Notes under the pieces: generated by a model
Seen by the model: only the letters and a program-made list of their open reading frames with translations
What the model was told of the DNA's origin: nothing
Database searches by the model: none
Part shown: piece after piece, positions 54,841 to 63,703 of the stretch
Layout of the letters: every line of letters starts with the position of its first letter
How positions within the stretch are numbered: position 1 is the stretch's first letter
NCBI GenBank assembly: GCA_013122435.1
Contig: WYDT01000032.1
Location: 16,211-80,210, forward strand
DNA: 64,000 bases
Reading direction: 5' to 3'
Origin: Chloroflexi bacterium AL-N1
GTDB taxonomy: Bacteria > Chloroflexota > Chloroflexia > Chloroflexales > Roseiflexaceae
Position numbers and translations under genes: made by a program

Positions 54841-54981
54841 TTAGCTCTCTATGCCGAAATCAATAGCATGAGTACACAGGAAGGCTAGGAAGTCGTCGTA
54901 AGTCGATTCACACCAATCAATGTAGCTAGGTTCCTCCCAGCACAATAAGATCGCGACGAATCGTCCTTCATGGGGCGTCAT
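54841..54981 (-). CDS. Possible 46-residue protein downstream of the 87-residue protein
   Basis: An open frame from the ATG at 54981 to TAA at 54843-54841 reads MTPHEGRFVAILLCWEEPSY... and ends IDFGIES. Composition is protein-like (aromatic and acidic residues, two Cys, hydrophobic core). It starts 13 bases after the stop of the 87-residue gene on the same strand, so it can share its promoter. No good ribosome site is visible and no family is recognised. A chance frame cannot be excluded. Confidence 0.4.
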   Translation of the reverse strand: MTPHEGRFVAILLCWEEPSYIDWCESTYDDFLAFLCTHAIDFGIES

Positions 54982-54994
54982 GAGTAGTTAGAGA

Positions 54995-55258
54995 TTAACT
55001 CATCAGATGTTCTAGAGCGGGGGTACGCCGAACAGACTCCCATTGTGCAGTACGAACAACGGTAACAAAAATAGTAAAAACCCAACTTTCATCGTGTGAC
55101 TGAACTAATGCTGTACTATGATTGAGATTACACCATGTATCAACCTGTTCCAACCAATCCTGGAGTTGTAATCGTGCGGCTTCGCTGGCCTCTTCCGGTG
55201 TTATACCCCGACCTACAAAAGTAGACACATCATATGTGTATCGCATTGACGGCTGCAT
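54995..55258 (-). CDS. 87-residue protein of unknown function
   Basis: Begins MQPSMRYTYDVSTFVGRGIT, with a helical middle (PEEASEAARLQLQDWLEQVDTW) and a beta-like end (SWVFTIFVTVVRTAQW). A GGAG site seven bases before the ATG and a perfect consensus promoter (55421-55450) show a real, probably strongly expressed gene. The leader would be about 155 bases. No family recognised. It may form an operon with the 46-residue frame downstream. Confidence 0.75.
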   Translation of the reverse strand: MQPSMRYTYDVSTFVGRGITPEEASEAARLQLQDWLEQVDTWCNLNHSTALVQSHDESWVFTIFVTVVRTAQWESVRRTPALEHLMS

Positions 55259-55420
55259 GTTGATACTCCACGTGCGTACGTAACCTCAATATAATGTGGT
55301 AACCCACACACTCCTAACATTAGCTCATTTTACATTGTAGCGTTTGGCTTGGTCTAAGAATTTAATATCTAAACAATATTTTAATTACTAAAACGGTACA
55401 TATACTACAAATATACTACT

Positions 55421-55450
55421 ATTATAAACTTAGATTAACTAACTTGTCAA
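55421..55450 (-). promoter_or_regulatory. Consensus sigma-70 promoter for the 87-residue gene
   Basis: Minus-strand TTGACA (55445-55450), 18-base spacer, TATAAT (55421-55426): both hexamers match the consensus exactly. Confidence 0.88.
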
Positions 55451-55479
55451 TGACAATAAACTAACATAACATCAATATA

Positions 55480-55511
55480 AGACAGGCCCTCCCTGAAGAG
55501 ATGCCCTGTCT
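55480..55511 (-). terminator. Terminator after the GPH symporter gene
   Basis: AGACAGG and CCTGTCT form a 7-base stem with partial inner pairing; on the minus strand TTATATT follows. Confidence 0.5.
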
Positions 55512-55569
55512 CGAGACAAGCTATCATTGACTTGCGAAACAAAAGCAGATATACCTACCAAAACAGACA

Positions 55570-56997
55570 TTACTCTTCCTGCACTGAGCGACGTGCCTGT
55601 ATTTGCACCAACATTTCGGCATGTTTTTGTTTGGTGATAGGATAGAAGATAGCTAACACGATACCACAGATAAGCACCACTGCCGGGATGGGGCCAAGCA
55701 TCAGCCGGATCGCCAGGAGTGCCGACTCTGGCTGTTGACCAATGGGTGCATCCTCGCGAAATCCCTGAAAGGCCAACACTTGTCCAACGAGGAAGAGGCC
55801 CAGTGCCAGACCAAGCTTTTGGAGTAGCACCATAAAACCATAGAAGATCCCCTCGCGTCGTTGACCTGTTTGCAACTCATCCAATTCAATCACATCAGGC
55901 ATCATACTCCAGGGGATCAGGTACGCTGTAGCGATGCCTATACCGGCCAACACCGCCAGAATAAGCGTAAGGCTCTCTTGTCCAGGCTGAACAAAGAAGA
56001 GGACGGACTGTACAACAATCCAGAACAACATTCCAGTGATATAGACAGCCTTTTTCCCGATACGACGACTGACAGCATTCCATATAAATAAAAAAACAAA
56101 GGCCGAACCCTGTACTGCAAAGAGGGTAATAGGGATAAGATCCGGATTTTCGAGCCAGAAGGTCACATAAAATATAATAATTGATGCAGTTATCTGCACT
56201 GCCAGCCAGGAACACAGATAAATACCGATTACAAACAGGAAGGGACGATTACTCAACGCCACGCGCACTTGATCGACCAATCCCATCTTATCATCGGAGG
56301 GAGCAGAGGTATAACGCTCTTTGGTTCCGAAAAAACACCAAAGAAACGGGAGTGCTACCATGATACCCCAGAGCGCACCCGCTGCAACATATCCCGGCTG
56401 TTGGACAACTCCCTGGCAATTGTCTGGATTTGCACAAAAACCATTGATGATCAATTGGTGTACTGTCGCTGCAAATAAACCACCACCAATACTAAATGCG
56501 AAGCGATACGCATTGAGGCTGGTACGCTCATCATAGTCACGCGTGAGTTCAGGTGTTAGGGCCGTGTAGGGGACATTTACGACTGTAAACAGGGTATTGA
56601 AGATCAGCATCAACACAAGATAGTAGGCAATTTTGCCACCATCTCCAAAGGGAGGCACTAACCAGAGCAGGAAGAATGATATCCCGAACGGTAGTGCCCC
56701 ATACAACAACCAGGGGCGTCGACGACCATGCTTTGACACGGTGCGGTCGCTTAACCAACCGACGACCGGATCGCTCAAAGCATCCCAGATTTTCACGACG
56801 AGCAAAATACTCCCGGCGACATTGGCTGGAAGCCCAGCCACCGTTGTTAAAAAGAACAGTTGAAAGAAGGATAACACTCCTGTCGCAATCGCGGGGCCAA
56901 GATCACCAGCACCAAACGCAAGTTTTGTATTCACCGATAGACGTTCGTGAGTATCAGGGATAGCGGAGTCGGAAACAGAAACGGCAGGATCACGCAT
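55570..56997 (-). CDS. GPH-family sugar:cation symporter (MelB-like MFS)
   Basis: A 475-residue protein with twelve predicted membrane helices and GGGAG before its ATG. The N-terminal half has the family signature WDALSDPVVGWLSDRTVSKHGRRRPWLLYGALPFG, and the later DVIELDELQTGQRREGIFYG segment is typical of glycoside-pentoside-hexuronide symporters, which import sugars with Na+ or H+. A cytoplasmic loop (GTKERYT) lies at the middle. No sugar-hydrolase genes are next to it, so the substrate is open. It ends near a hairpin at 55480-55511. Confidence 0.9.
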   Translation of the reverse strand: MRDPAVSVSDSAIPDTHERLSVNTKLAFGAGDLGPAIATGVLSFFQLFFLTTVAGLPANVAGSILLVVKIWDALSDPVVGWLSDRTVSKHGRRRPWLLYGALPFGISFFLLWLVPPFGDGGKIAYYLVLMLIFNTLFTVVNVPYTALTPELTRDYDERTSLNAYRFAFSIGGGLFAATVHQLIINGFCANPDNCQGVVQQPGYVAAGALWGIMVALPFLWCFFGTKERYTSAPSDDKMGLVDQVRVALSNRPFLFVIGIYLCSWLAVQITASIIIFYVTFWLENPDLIPITLFAVQGSAFVFLFIWNAVSRRIGKKAVYITGMLFWIVVQSVLFFVQPGQESLTLILAVLAGIGIATAYLIPWSMMPDVIELDELQTGQRREGIFYGFMVLLQKLGLALGLFLVGQVLAFQGFREDAPIGQQPESALLAIRLMLGPIPAVVLICGIVLAIFYPITKQKHAEMLVQIQARRSVQEE

Positions 56998-57162
56998 GAT
57001 TATCTCCCATATCGACGAGTCAGCGTAGTATCACAAGTATATCTGGTGTATAGAACGTGTCAATATGGTTGTTTAACACACTGCACAGCAATAGGTCTTT
57101 GGTGGGCAATTATGTAGGACATAGCCAGACCCAGATACGTCTGGTTGTATCCTGAAGGGCGG

Positions 57163-57726
57163 CTAACCTACAGACAAATCCTGTAGCGTGTCCGGCGTTT
57201 CGAGCGTATCACATCCACCACGCCAGAAAGTGGTTACATGGTGTAGATATAGGACAATATGTTCAAGTGTTAGGCCATACCTGCTCTTATTCGCACCGCT
57301 TGCGACGGTTGCTTGTAACTGAGCTATGTCAATAAATTCACCATGTTGTATAGCGCGTGCAGCCAGTACCGCAGAATCGCTGACATCATAAAATGTCGTT
57401 ATGATGCCATATCGCTCAAGTTTCGCGGACTCCAGGTTATACAGAATCTGAACCTGTTGCTGGATATCGACATATAATTGGTCTAACCGTGCCTGAAGAT
57501 TATTAAACCATTGGTGAATCTCCACCATATCAGGTACAAGTGTATGACAGGCTGCTACCACACATAAGAAGAGCGCCTGAACCAATGCTTCCATCGCTTG
57601 CTCAGATGTGGTGTTACGGACTGCCCAAAGCCATCCCAACGTAGCTTGAACACGTGTGAGACTATCGCTGGTTAAAAGCTCACGGAGGGTGCATAGTTTG
57701 GCAAGTTGTGCAGTCGGCAAACCCAC
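57163..57726 (-). CDS. 187-residue protein of unknown function
   Basis: Starts with GTG at 57726 with GAG eight bases upstream. Mostly helical: an N-terminal helical half (MEALVQALFLCVVAACHTLV) and a coiled-coil-like segment (NNLQARLDQLYVDIQQQVQILYNLESAKLERYG), then TFYDVSDSAVLAARAI. No signal peptide or clear transmembrane helix. No family recognised; neighbours give no hint. Confidence 0.65.
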   Translation of the reverse strand: MGLPTAQLAKLCTLRELLTSDSLTRVQATLGWLWAVRNTTSEQAMEALVQALFLCVVAACHTLVPDMVEIHQWFNNLQARLDQLYVDIQQQVQILYNLESAKLERYGIITTFYDVSDSAVLAARAIQHGEFIDIAQLQATVASGANKSRYGLTLEHIVLYLHHVTTFWRGGCDTLETPDTLQDLSVG

Positions 57727-57829
57727 TTTGAGATCTCATATAACTCGTAAGGCTTTACTTCACAAAAAATACGGGCTGCCATATACAGGACAACCCATTT
57801 TCCAACTATAGCCAGATTGTATTGTACAG

Positions 57830-58792
57830 TTATGCAGGCGAACTACCTGTTTTGCCAGCGCGCGTACGTATAAAACGACGGCGTACCCACCATATCAGCG
57901 CTACGAACGGCAACCACACTGGCGACCACACTAAGACGACGATGGCAACATTCACCAACTCTTGACCAAACTCTACGAGATTAGCAAATGCTTCACTCGC
58001 AACCTCTAGTGGCTGCCAGCCCGGCTGTATCAGTGATATTGCGGACGGGACAGGAGCAAGATCGATTGTGAACGTAGAGAGCGCAGCGCTCTGCTCAAGA
58101 TACTGCATACGACCACGGATCTGCTCAAGATCACCTTGCACCTGTGTCAAGGATTCGTTTACTTGCAGCGCTTCTTCAACCGTACTGGCATCTTCCAGAA
58201 AACCTGCCAGACGGTCACGTGTTGCTTCCAGGTTGCGGAGGCGTGAGTCGAGATCGACGTATTCCTCAGTTACATCAGTTCCTGTAATCGAGCGTGAGCG
58301 TACTTTCTCGGCCAAACCTTGCACACCTGATAAGGCATCATCAAAGCGTTCGGAGGGCACCCGAAATGTCATGCGGGCCGTCATGGACTCCTCCTCGCTA
58401 CCATTTGTCTGCACTTCGACGATGTAGCCACCCAATTCATCAACCTTCGTGCGAATAGCAGACTCGGCCTCGCGAACGCCTGCGACTTCAATAGACATAC
58501 TGGCATTGCGAATAACCAAACGTTGAAGCTGTGACTGATTCGCGTTGCCAAGCTGTTGATCCCGCCGCGCTGAACTATCATCAGTCGGTGCTTCAGACGC
58601 AGCCTCTTCCTCCAGAGCTAGACTTTCGTCCGTATTCAGCAAGTCCTCCATGCCGACGGAGGGTGCTGCGGGTGCCTCTATTGCCTGTGGTGCTTCTGCA
58701 TAATCTGCACCAGCGCCTGTCTCCGCACCACCGCAAGCAGTTAACACAAGCAGCAAAGTGAGAATAATTGTGAAACCTTTGAGTGCTGTCAT
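57830..58792 (-). CDS. DUF4349 lipoprotein
   Basis: A 320-residue protein starting at ATG 58792 (AAGGA seven bases upstream). A lipobox (LLLVLTACGG) is followed by an acidic Ala/Glu/Pro linker. The DUF4349 domain has VIRNASMSIEV, VDELGGYIVEVQ, TFRVPSERFDDAL and SRSITGTDVTEEYVDLDSRLRNLEATRDRL, followed by a coiled coil and a C-terminal transmembrane helix (WSPVWLPFVALIWWV) with a basic tail. It is thus held at both ends on the membrane. DUF4349 proteins are widespread and uncharacterised; an envelope or signalling role is usual speculation. Confidence 0.9.
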   Translation of the reverse strand: MTALKGFTIILTLLLVLTACGGAETGAGADYAEAPQAIEAPAAPSVGMEDLLNTDESLALEEEAASEAPTDDSSARRDQQLGNANQSQLQRLVIRNASMSIEVAGVREAESAIRTKVDELGGYIVEVQTNGSEEESMTARMTFRVPSERFDDALSGVQGLAEKVRSRSITGTDVTEEYVDLDSRLRNLEATRDRLAGFLEDASTVEEALQVNESLTQVQGDLEQIRGRMQYLEQSAALSTFTIDLAPVPSAISLIQPGWQPLEVASEAFANLVEFGQELVNVAIVVLVWSPVWLPFVALIWWVRRRFIRTRAGKTGSSPA

Positions 58793-58966
58793 TGTCTGTT
58801 CCTTTTTGGTGAGGTATCTGTAGTATGTGTTCAAAAATATAGACGTTGCACTTTCACAGATAGTTCCCAACATTAATTACTAGTATATCTATAATAAACC
58901 CCTTAGGAGTAGAAAATAGAGGCACAATATACGAGAAAATCGGACCCAAAGCTGTTGCAATATCAG

Positions 58967-58995
58967 TTGCGACCCATGCCGCCGTAGGGTATAAT
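58967..58995 (+). promoter_or_regulatory. Promoter of the dnaX-ybaB-recR operon
   Basis: TTGCGA (58967-58972), 17-base spacer, TATAAT (58990-58995); the predicted leader before dnaX is about 27 bases. Confidence 0.8.
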
Positions 58996-59028
58996 TGAGC
59001 GACGCAAACCCAGCATACAGGAGCAGAT

Positions 59029-60825
59029 ATGGCTTCTCAAGCGCTCTATCGGCGCTATCGCTCACAAACATTTGACGAACTCGTGGGGCAGGAACACATT
59101 GTTCAGACGCTTCGTAATGCCGTAGTTGAAAACCGTATCGCACACGCCTATCTCTTTACTGGCCCGCGCGGTGTCGGGAAAACAAGTGGTGCGCGGTTGC
59201 TCGCTAAAGCCGTCAACTGTACAGAGGTAGAGCGTGAACGGCCCTGTGGTGTGTGTGACGCCTGTGTGAGCATTGCCGAGGGGCGTGCAGTCGATGTCAT
59301 CGAGATGGATGCCGCCTCGCATACCAGCGTGGAAGATGCGCGGGAAATCATTGAGCGTGTCCAGTTTCGACCCTCTCTGAATCGCTACAAAGTCTATATT
59401 ATCGACGAAGTACACATGCTCTCGACAGCCGCCTTTAATGCCCTGCTGAAGACCCTTGAAGAGCCACCGGGACATGCGCTCTTTATTATGGCAACCACGG
59501 AAGCCCATAAGGTGCCAGCCACCATTCTGTCACGCTGCCAACGTTTTACCTTCAACCGCCATAGTATCACCATGATCGCCAATCATCTGCATCAGATTGC
59601 CACACAGGAGCAACTGATACTGGGACCTGGTGTGGCGGAAGCCATTGCACGTGCAGCAACCGGCAGCATGCGTGACGCACTGAGTCTCCTCGATCAACTT
59701 ATGGCCTATGGTGGCAAAACCATTGGTATTGAGCAGGTCCAACACGTAATTGGTGCGACACAGGCACAGGAAGTTTCAACGCTCATCGACGCGCTGATCG
59801 ACGCTGATGTTACCCAAGCACTCCAGGCTGTGGCAAGTGTGGCTGATCAAGGGGCCGACCTGCGACAATTCACACGAGATCTGGTCGAGCGCCTGCGTGC
59901 GGTGATGCTGATCAAAGCCGGTGGCGATACTAATCTCGTTGAAGGCTCCGATGATGAGTTAGCAAGCTTAGTATCCCAGTCTCAGGCAAGCGATCTAGGC
60001 ACATTACTCAACTGGGTGAAATTGTTTAGCAGCCTCGATTATCAGATTCGTACCAGTGCGATTCCACAGCTCCCCCTGGAAATGGCGGTCGTTGAAGCCT
60101 TGATTGCCCCAACACAACCGATAAACACTATAGCAAAAGCACCAACGCCAAAACGTGCGCTGTCGACACCTGTGAAACGCACAGCACCAGCCCCAACACC
60201 TGCACCAAAATCCACAGCACCGGAGCCATCCACCCGGATGCTACAACAGGCTGCACCACCCACACCAAAGGAAACGCCACCAGCACAACCAGCTACAGCA
60301 TCACCAGACGCTGTTGAGCCAACTCGAACGACAAACGTTGAGCCGCCTCCACCCACACCTGAAACACCAGTTGTCGAAGAACCTGCGGTTGAAGCTCAGG
60401 TGGATGAGCCAGACATGAGCACTTCGATCAAGTCAGATAATGCGGCTGTGGTCCTGTTAGAAGAGATTGAACAGATATGGCCAGATGTTGTACGCGACGT
60501 ACGTGTGCATAACAAAACACTCCAGGCATTACTTAATAGTGGTGTTCATCCTATTGATGTACAAGAAGATGTCATCGTGCTGGGTGTCGCCAGCGATTTT
60601 CTTTTTGGACGCCTTGATCAACCCCAGAATCGTGCAATCGTTGAGCAAGTTATCCATAAAATCACCAGTAAGCATTACTATATCCGCTGTGTTGTGGAGG
60701 CACAGCATCGCGAAAACCCTAACGAACTGCGTGAGCAGATTCGCAACGCCCGTAAAGATCCATTAGTCAAAGCTGCTATCAATATTTTTGATGCCGATAT
60801 AGTCGCTGTCGAGGATGGCGAATAA
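59029..60825 (+). CDS. dnaX: DNA polymerase III subunit gamma/tau
   Basis: A 598-residue clamp-loader ATPase with AGGAG before its ATG. RRYRSQTFDELVGQEHIVQTL opens the protein; Walker A is GPRGVGKTS (45-53), a zinc site includes CGVCDAC, Walker B is VYIIDEVHML, and sensor/SRC motif ILSRCQRF follows. Residues ~370-460 are a Pro/Thr/Ala-rich linker and the C-terminal ~130 residues form the tau-like domain. No slippery A-rich frameshift site like that of E. coli is seen. It loads the sliding clamp in replication. It is followed 12 bases later by ybaB and then recR, a common bacterial order. Confidence 0.96.
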   Translation: MASQALYRRYRSQTFDELVGQEHIVQTLRNAVVENRIAHAYLFTGPRGVGKTSGARLLAKAVNCTEVERERPCGVCDACVSIAEGRAVDVIEMDAASHTSVEDAREIIERVQFRPSLNRYKVYIIDEVHMLSTAAFNALLKTLEEPPGHALFIMATTEAHKVPATILSRCQRFTFNRHSITMIANHLHQIATQEQLILGPGVAEAIARAATGSMRDALSLLDQLMAYGGKTIGIEQVQHVIGATQAQEVSTLIDALIDADVTQALQAVASVADQGADLRQFTRDLVERLRAVMLIKAGGDTNLVEGSDDELASLVSQSQASDLGTLLNWVKLFSSLDYQIRTSAIPQLPLEMAVVEALIAPTQPINTIAKAPTPKRALSTPVKRTAPAPTPAPKSTAPEPSTRMLQQAAPPTPKETPPAQPATASPDAVEPTRTTNVEPPPPTPETPVVEEPAVEAQVDEPDMSTSIKSDNAAVVLLEEIEQIWPDVVRDVRVHNKTLQALLNSGVHPIDVQEDVIVLGVASDFLFGRLDQPQNRAIVEQVIHKITSKHYYIRCVVEAQHRENPNELREQIRNARKDPLVKAAINIFDADIVAVEDGE

Positions 60826-60837
60826 AAGGAGTATTCT

Positions 60838-61143
60838 ATGAACCCCAAGCAACTTCAGCAAATGGCCCAACAGATGCAACGCCAGATGGCTAAAATCCAG
60901 GAAGAACTGGCCGAGGAAAGCATTGAGGGTAGCGCTGGTAGTTATGTCACTGTTACCATGAACGGGCATCGCGAAGTGAAGTCCATTAAAATCGCACCAG
61001 AAGTGATTGATCCTGAGGATATCGAAACATTGGAGGATCTGGTTCTTACAGCCATCAACGATGCGAGTAAAAAAGCTCAGGAGCTGGCTGAACAACGCCT
61101 TGGTCCGCTCACCGGGGGCATGAATTTACCCGGTATGTTCTAA
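60838..61143 (+). CDS. ybaB: YbaB/EbfC nucleoid-associated protein
   Basis: A 101-residue DNA-binding protein of the family's usual size (MNPKQLQQMAQQMQRQMAKIQEEL, GSAGSYVTVTMNGHREVKSIKI, and a C-terminal helix). It forms a dimer that binds DNA non-specifically. GGAG lies seven bases before the ATG. It sits between dnaX and recR as in many bacteria, probably in one transcript. Confidence 0.94.
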   Translation: MNPKQLQQMAQQMQRQMAKIQEELAEESIEGSAGSYVTVTMNGHREVKSIKIAPEVIDPEDIETLEDLVLTAINDASKKAQELAEQRLGPLTGGMNLPGMF

Positions 61144-61209
61144 TACCATGGCGACAGTACTCGACGGAACAGCATTCCTTTATTCACTCATCAGAGTATA
61201 GCGACTACC

Positions 61210-61827
61210 ATGCAACAAGGATTTGATAGCCAACAACTGGCAGAACCCGTGGCACACTTAATTGAGGAGTTTGGGCGGCTGCCCGGTATTGGCCCCAAAA
61301 CAGCCGCTCGGCTTACATTTTTTCTCCTGCGAAATAACGATGACCAGGCGCAACGTCTTTCTCAGGCTTTGCTGGGATTAAAAGACAATATTCGTTTTTG
61401 TGCGCGGTGCTACAACATCACAACCGAAGATGTATGTGTCTATTGCAAAAATTCTAACCGCGATCCACGAGTCATCTGTGTGGTGGAAGAACCGCTCGAT
61501 CTGATTGCACTTGAGCGGACGGGCAAATACCATGGCCTTTATCATGTGTTGCATGGGCGCATTGCCCCGCTTGAGGGCATGAATCGCGAGGATATCTACT
61601 TCGATGCCTTGATCGACCGGGTACGCGTTGAAGGAACCGAAGAGGTCATCATTGCAACCAATCCCAATCTGGAGGGTGATGCAACGGCCTATCATCTTCA
61701 GCGTGCCTTAGTACCGCTTGGCGTACGGGTTTCACAATTGGGACGAGGGTTACCCACAGGTGGCGATCTTGAGTGGGCAGACCCCAGCACGTTGGGTTTG
61801 GCGATTGATGGGCGACGCGAATTATAA
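61210..61827 (+). CDS. recR: Recombination protein RecR
   Basis: A 205-residue protein with the full RecR layout: helix-hairpin-helix (LPGIGPKTAARLTFFLL), zinc site CARCYNITTEDVCVYC, Toprim domain (VICVVEEPLDLIALERTGKYHGLYHVLHGRI) and the C-terminal VSQLGRGLPTGGDLEWADPSTLGLAIDGR. RecR works with RecF and RecO to load RecA at gaps. It follows ybaB by 66 bases. Start at the ATG at 61210. Confidence 0.96.
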   Translation: MQQGFDSQQLAEPVAHLIEEFGRLPGIGPKTAARLTFFLLRNNDDQAQRLSQALLGLKDNIRFCARCYNITTEDVCVYCKNSNRDPRVICVVEEPLDLIALERTGKYHGLYHVLHGRIAPLEGMNREDIYFDALIDRVRVEGTEEVIIATNPNLEGDATAYHLQRALVPLGVRVSQLGRGLPTGGDLEWADPSTLGLAIDGRREL

Positions 61828-62010
61828 ACGCAGCACATTATTTCATACACAAAACAAGCTAATGTGCGGTATACTTTGCATTATTCGACAATGATAGAGT
61901 CGCACACGCATATCATTGACGGGCAACATCAAGATGTCCGTCTTTGCTATGTGTACACGCAATAATATGTACATTAATTGACCTCATTGTAAGCGGAAGA
62001 AGTAAGTTTC

Positions 62011-63522
62011 ATGAAGTTTCCACGATCAAGCGGTATGCTGCTCCACCCGACATCCTTACCGAATCGGTGGGGCATTGGCGATTTTGGCGCATCAGCCTAT
62101 GCGTTTGTCGATTTTCTGGTGGCAACGGGGCAACAACTCTGGCAGGTTATGCCGCTTGGGCCAACTGGTTATGGTGACTCACCTTATCAGAGTTTTTCGG
62201 CATTCGCAGGCAATCCGCTGTTAATCAGTATCGATCAACTGCATGCTGATGGCTTATTGACTGATGCTGACCTTGCTAATACGCCTCGTTTCCCCGATAC
62301 ACACGTCGATTATGGGAACGTTATACCGTTCAAAATCAATCTCCTCCGACGCGCCTTTGAGCGCTTTAATGCCAATGCAAGCTCTGATCTGCGACAAGCA
62401 ATCACCGCATTTCGCGCCCACAACTATCTCTGGCTCGACGATTATGCCTTGTTTGCCGCACTCAAAGATGCTCACAACGGTGCGGTCTGGCACGAGTGGG
62501 AACCAGCTATTGCACAACGTGATCCGGATGCCATCGTTGAGTGGATGTCCAAACTCAGCGATCAAATACAGTTTCGCGCTTTTGTGCAGATGCAATTCTT
62601 TAATCAATGGGAAAATCTCAAACGCTACGCCAATGAGCGTGGGATTCAGATTATTGGCGATATTCCTATTTTTGTCGCGTATGACAGCGCCGATGTATGG
62701 TCGAACCCACACATTTTCAGCCTGGATGAGGATGGCCTCCCAACCGTCGTCGCAGGCGTTCCGCCCGATTATTTTAGTACCACCGGCCAACTATGGGGCA
62801 ATCCCCTGTATCGCTGGGATGTGCTTGAGGAACGCGAATTTTCTTGGTGGGTCGAGCGATTTCGGGCGATGTTAACGATGTTTGATATTGTACGTTTGGA
62901 TCACTTCCGTGGTTTTGCGGCCTATTGGGAGGTTCCTGCCAGCGAAGAAACAGCCATCAATGGGCGCTGGGTGGTTGGCCCTGGCGCAGCTTTGTTTAAG
63001 CAAGTCCAACAGGAGCTTGGTGATCTGCCCATCATCGCCGAGGATCTTGGTTTGATCACCGCAGATGTTGAAGAACTCCGCGATAAATTGGGCTTTCCAG
63101 GGATGAAAGTGCTGCAGTTTGCCTTTGGCGAAGGAGCGGAGCAACCGTATCTTCCGCACAACTATGAGCGCAACTGTGTGGTGTACTCTGGAACACACGA
63201 TAACGACACGACTCTTGGCTGGTGGCAACACGGTGCAAGCGATACGGAGCAGCATAACGTGCAGGTCTATGTCGGCAGAGATGGTAGCGATATCAGTTGG
63301 GATTTCATTCGATTGGCGCTAGCATCTGTCGCTGATATGGCGGTGATTCCGCTGCAGGATGTGTTTAATATGGGCAGCGAAGCCCGCATGAACATACCAG
63401 GTCAGGCTGGAGGCAACTGGGGCTGGCGCTACACTGCCGATCTGTTGGACAACCAGCATGCCGTAGACCGCTTAAAGACCATGACAGAGCTGTATGGGCG
63501 TGCCGCAGCATCGGAACGATAA
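62011..63522 (+). CDS. malQ: 4-alpha-glucanotransferase (amylomaltase)
   Basis: A 503-residue GH77 enzyme. Begins RSSGMLLHPTSLPNRWGIGDFG; catalytic Asp is in DIVRLDHFRGFAAYWEVPA, the acid/base Glu in IIAEDLGLIT, and the third Asp in YSGTHDNDTTLGWW. It transfers maltosyl units between alpha-glucans in glycogen or maltodextrin use. It stands alone after recR, from which it is separated by a hairpin-like sequence (GACGG...CCGTC, ~61917-61942). The usual length is ~500 residues. Confidence 0.95.
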   Translation: MKFPRSSGMLLHPTSLPNRWGIGDFGASAYAFVDFLVATGQQLWQVMPLGPTGYGDSPYQSFSAFAGNPLLISIDQLHADGLLTDADLANTPRFPDTHVDYGNVIPFKINLLRRAFERFNANASSDLRQAITAFRAHNYLWLDDYALFAALKDAHNGAVWHEWEPAIAQRDPDAIVEWMSKLSDQIQFRAFVQMQFFNQWENLKRYANERGIQIIGDIPIFVAYDSADVWSNPHIFSLDEDGLPTVVAGVPPDYFSTTGQLWGNPLYRWDVLEEREFSWWVERFRAMLTMFDIVRLDHFRGFAAYWEVPASEETAINGRWVVGPGAALFKQVQQELGDLPIIAEDLGLITADVEELRDKLGFPGMKVLQFAFGEGAEQPYLPHNYERNCVVYSGTHDNDTTLGWWQHGASDTEQHNVQVYVGRDGSDISWDFIRLALASVADMAVIPLQDVFNMGSEARMNIPGQAGGNWGWRYTADLLDNQHAVDRLKTMTELYGRAAASER

Positions 63523-63526
63523 GAAA

Positions 63527-63566
63527 AATACTATAGGATACCTGTTTTTATGCATCCTATAGTATT
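63527..63566 (-). terminator. Terminator between malQ and the edge membrane protein
   Basis: AATACTATAGGAT and ATCCTATAGTATT form a 13-base stem with a 14-base loop; the T-rich side (TTTTTC) lies on the minus strand, so it suits the converging gene best. Confidence 0.65.
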
Positions 63567-63703
63567 AAAACATTCAGACATAATATTGAGTTAACTTAAG
63601 CCAGGCATGTTGATAAAATCAACACGTACAACTTAGCAAAATATTATTTCCCATTGGAGGGATAAACTTCCAAAAGTTCTGATTTTTTCTTTACAATCCT
63701 AGC

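Noticed and set aside
55895..56215. 106-codon minus-strand frame inside the symporter gene
   Set aside because: It is an alternative frame on the same strand as a clear GPH symporter with twelve helices.
59029..60825. Programmed frameshift in dnaX producing gamma
   Set aside because: No A-rich slippery heptamer with the expected setting was seen in the linker region.
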